Shown piece by piece: positions 63,690 to 64,000 of a stretch of DNA of 64,000 bases; position 1 is the first letter of the stretch, and each line of letters begins with the position of its first letter. Source of the DNA: Neptunomonas concharum (GTDB taxonomy: Bacteria; Pseudomonadota; Gammaproteobacteria; Pseudomonadales; Balneatricaceae); assembly GCF_008630635.1 (NCBI RefSeq), contig NZ_CP043869.1, positions 1,426,001 to 1,490,000 on the forward strand. The letters run 5' to 3'. The position numbers were made by a program, and so were the translations under genes. Under the pieces are notes generated by a model. It ran no database searches. It saw nothing but the letters and a program-made list of their open reading frames with translations, and was not told the DNA's origin.

Positions 63690-64000
63690 GCAGTACCGGT
63701 GAGAAGATCCGCATCGTTGATTTACATGCCTACTATGGCGAATCTCATATTCTGCATGGTATCGATATGACGATCATGCAGGGTGAGTTGGTAACGCTCT
63801 TAGGGCGAAATGGTTCAGGTCGTTCAACCACATTGAAAGCGATCATGAATATGGTGGGACGCCGTACGGGGGCGATCAATATAAATGGTAATGAGACCAT
63901 TAACATGCCTGCCCATAAAATTGCCCACCTGGGGGTAGGCTACTGTCCTGAAGAGCGAGGCATCTTCTCTAGCCTCAATGTCGAGGAAAACTTAATGCTA
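63686..64000 (+). CDS. livF: Branched-chain amino-acid-type ABC transporter ATPase LivF (3' end cut)
   Basis: Second ATPase of the importer; 105 residues are visible before the window ends. LHAYYGESHILHGIDMTI and VGYCPEERGIFSSLNVEENL fit LivF. Walker A reads GRNGSGRST, with Arg in place of the usual catalytic Lys. The ATG overlaps the livG stop (ATGA). The permeases and binding protein must lie beyond the window. Confidence 0.88.
   Translation, partial: MSSTGEKIRIVDLHAYYGESHILHGIDMTIMQGELVTLLGRNGSGRSTTLKAIMNMVGRRTGAININGNETINMPAHKIAHLGVGYCPEERGIFSSLNVEENLML

Noticed and set aside
1-64000. CRISPR arrays, prophage, tRNA or rRNA genes
   Set aside because: No regular short repeat arrays, phage structural genes or RNA gene signatures were seen; the cassette repeats are attC sites that differ in sequence.

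Overview
The window looks like part of the chromosome of a marine gammaproteobacterium, most likely an Oceanospirillaceae-type organism. The evidence is the Na+-translocating NADH:quinone reductase (Nqr) genes, a gene order that matches Pseudomonas and its relatives at several loci (lolCD/comEC/exbBD/lpxK/kdsB/murB, topA/lexA/sulA, smrB/prmB/aroC, liuRABCDE), and moderate GC. I cannot name the genus from sequence alone. No rRNA, tRNA or CRISPR array was seen.

Layout. 1-3.8 kb: end of nqrF, apbE, nqrM, then sthA. 3.9-5.6 kb (minus): a three-gene unit coding for a PilZ protein, a Tus-family replication-terminus protein and a small membrane protein. 5.7-16.1 kb: envelope biogenesis (lolC, lolD, exbB/exbD, lpxK, kdsB, murB) with comEC and small enzymes. 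16.2-22.4 kb: a Cache-HAMP receptor without output domain, a GAF-GGDEF diguanylate cyclase, topB and a lipoprotein 5'-nucleotidase. 22.5-26.0 kb (minus): a zinc-sparing operon (DUF1826, hisI2, pyrC2, folE2) behind a 24-bp Zur-like palindrome. 26.0-42.8 kb: housekeeping genes including topA, an SOS locus (lexA-sulA divergent from dinG, three LexA boxes), rhlB, gpsA, sixA, a patatin, zinc-type folE, smrB, prmB and aroC.

43.2-50.9 kb is the most unusual part. It is a gene-cassette array with eleven attC-like recombination sites and mostly unknown short genes, all on the plus strand, with no integrase in the window (a CALIN-type array). It holds a Phd/ParE toxin-antitoxin cassette, a C39-like peptidase plus lipoprotein pair, an LRR-like protein, many membrane or secreted proteins, and an IS1182-type remnant inserted in the core of one attC. 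An M23 peptidase gene closes the array.

52.0-64.0 kb: VOC and LysE-type genes, then on the minus strand the leucine/isovalerate catabolic operon liuR-A-B-C-D-E with a peroxidase-like gene and an acyl-CoA synthetase. Divergent from it are livG and the start of livF, two ATPases of a branched-chain amino-acid-type ABC importer. Near-identical MerR/LiuR-type palindromes lie in front of liuR and livG, so uptake and catabolism are probably controlled together.
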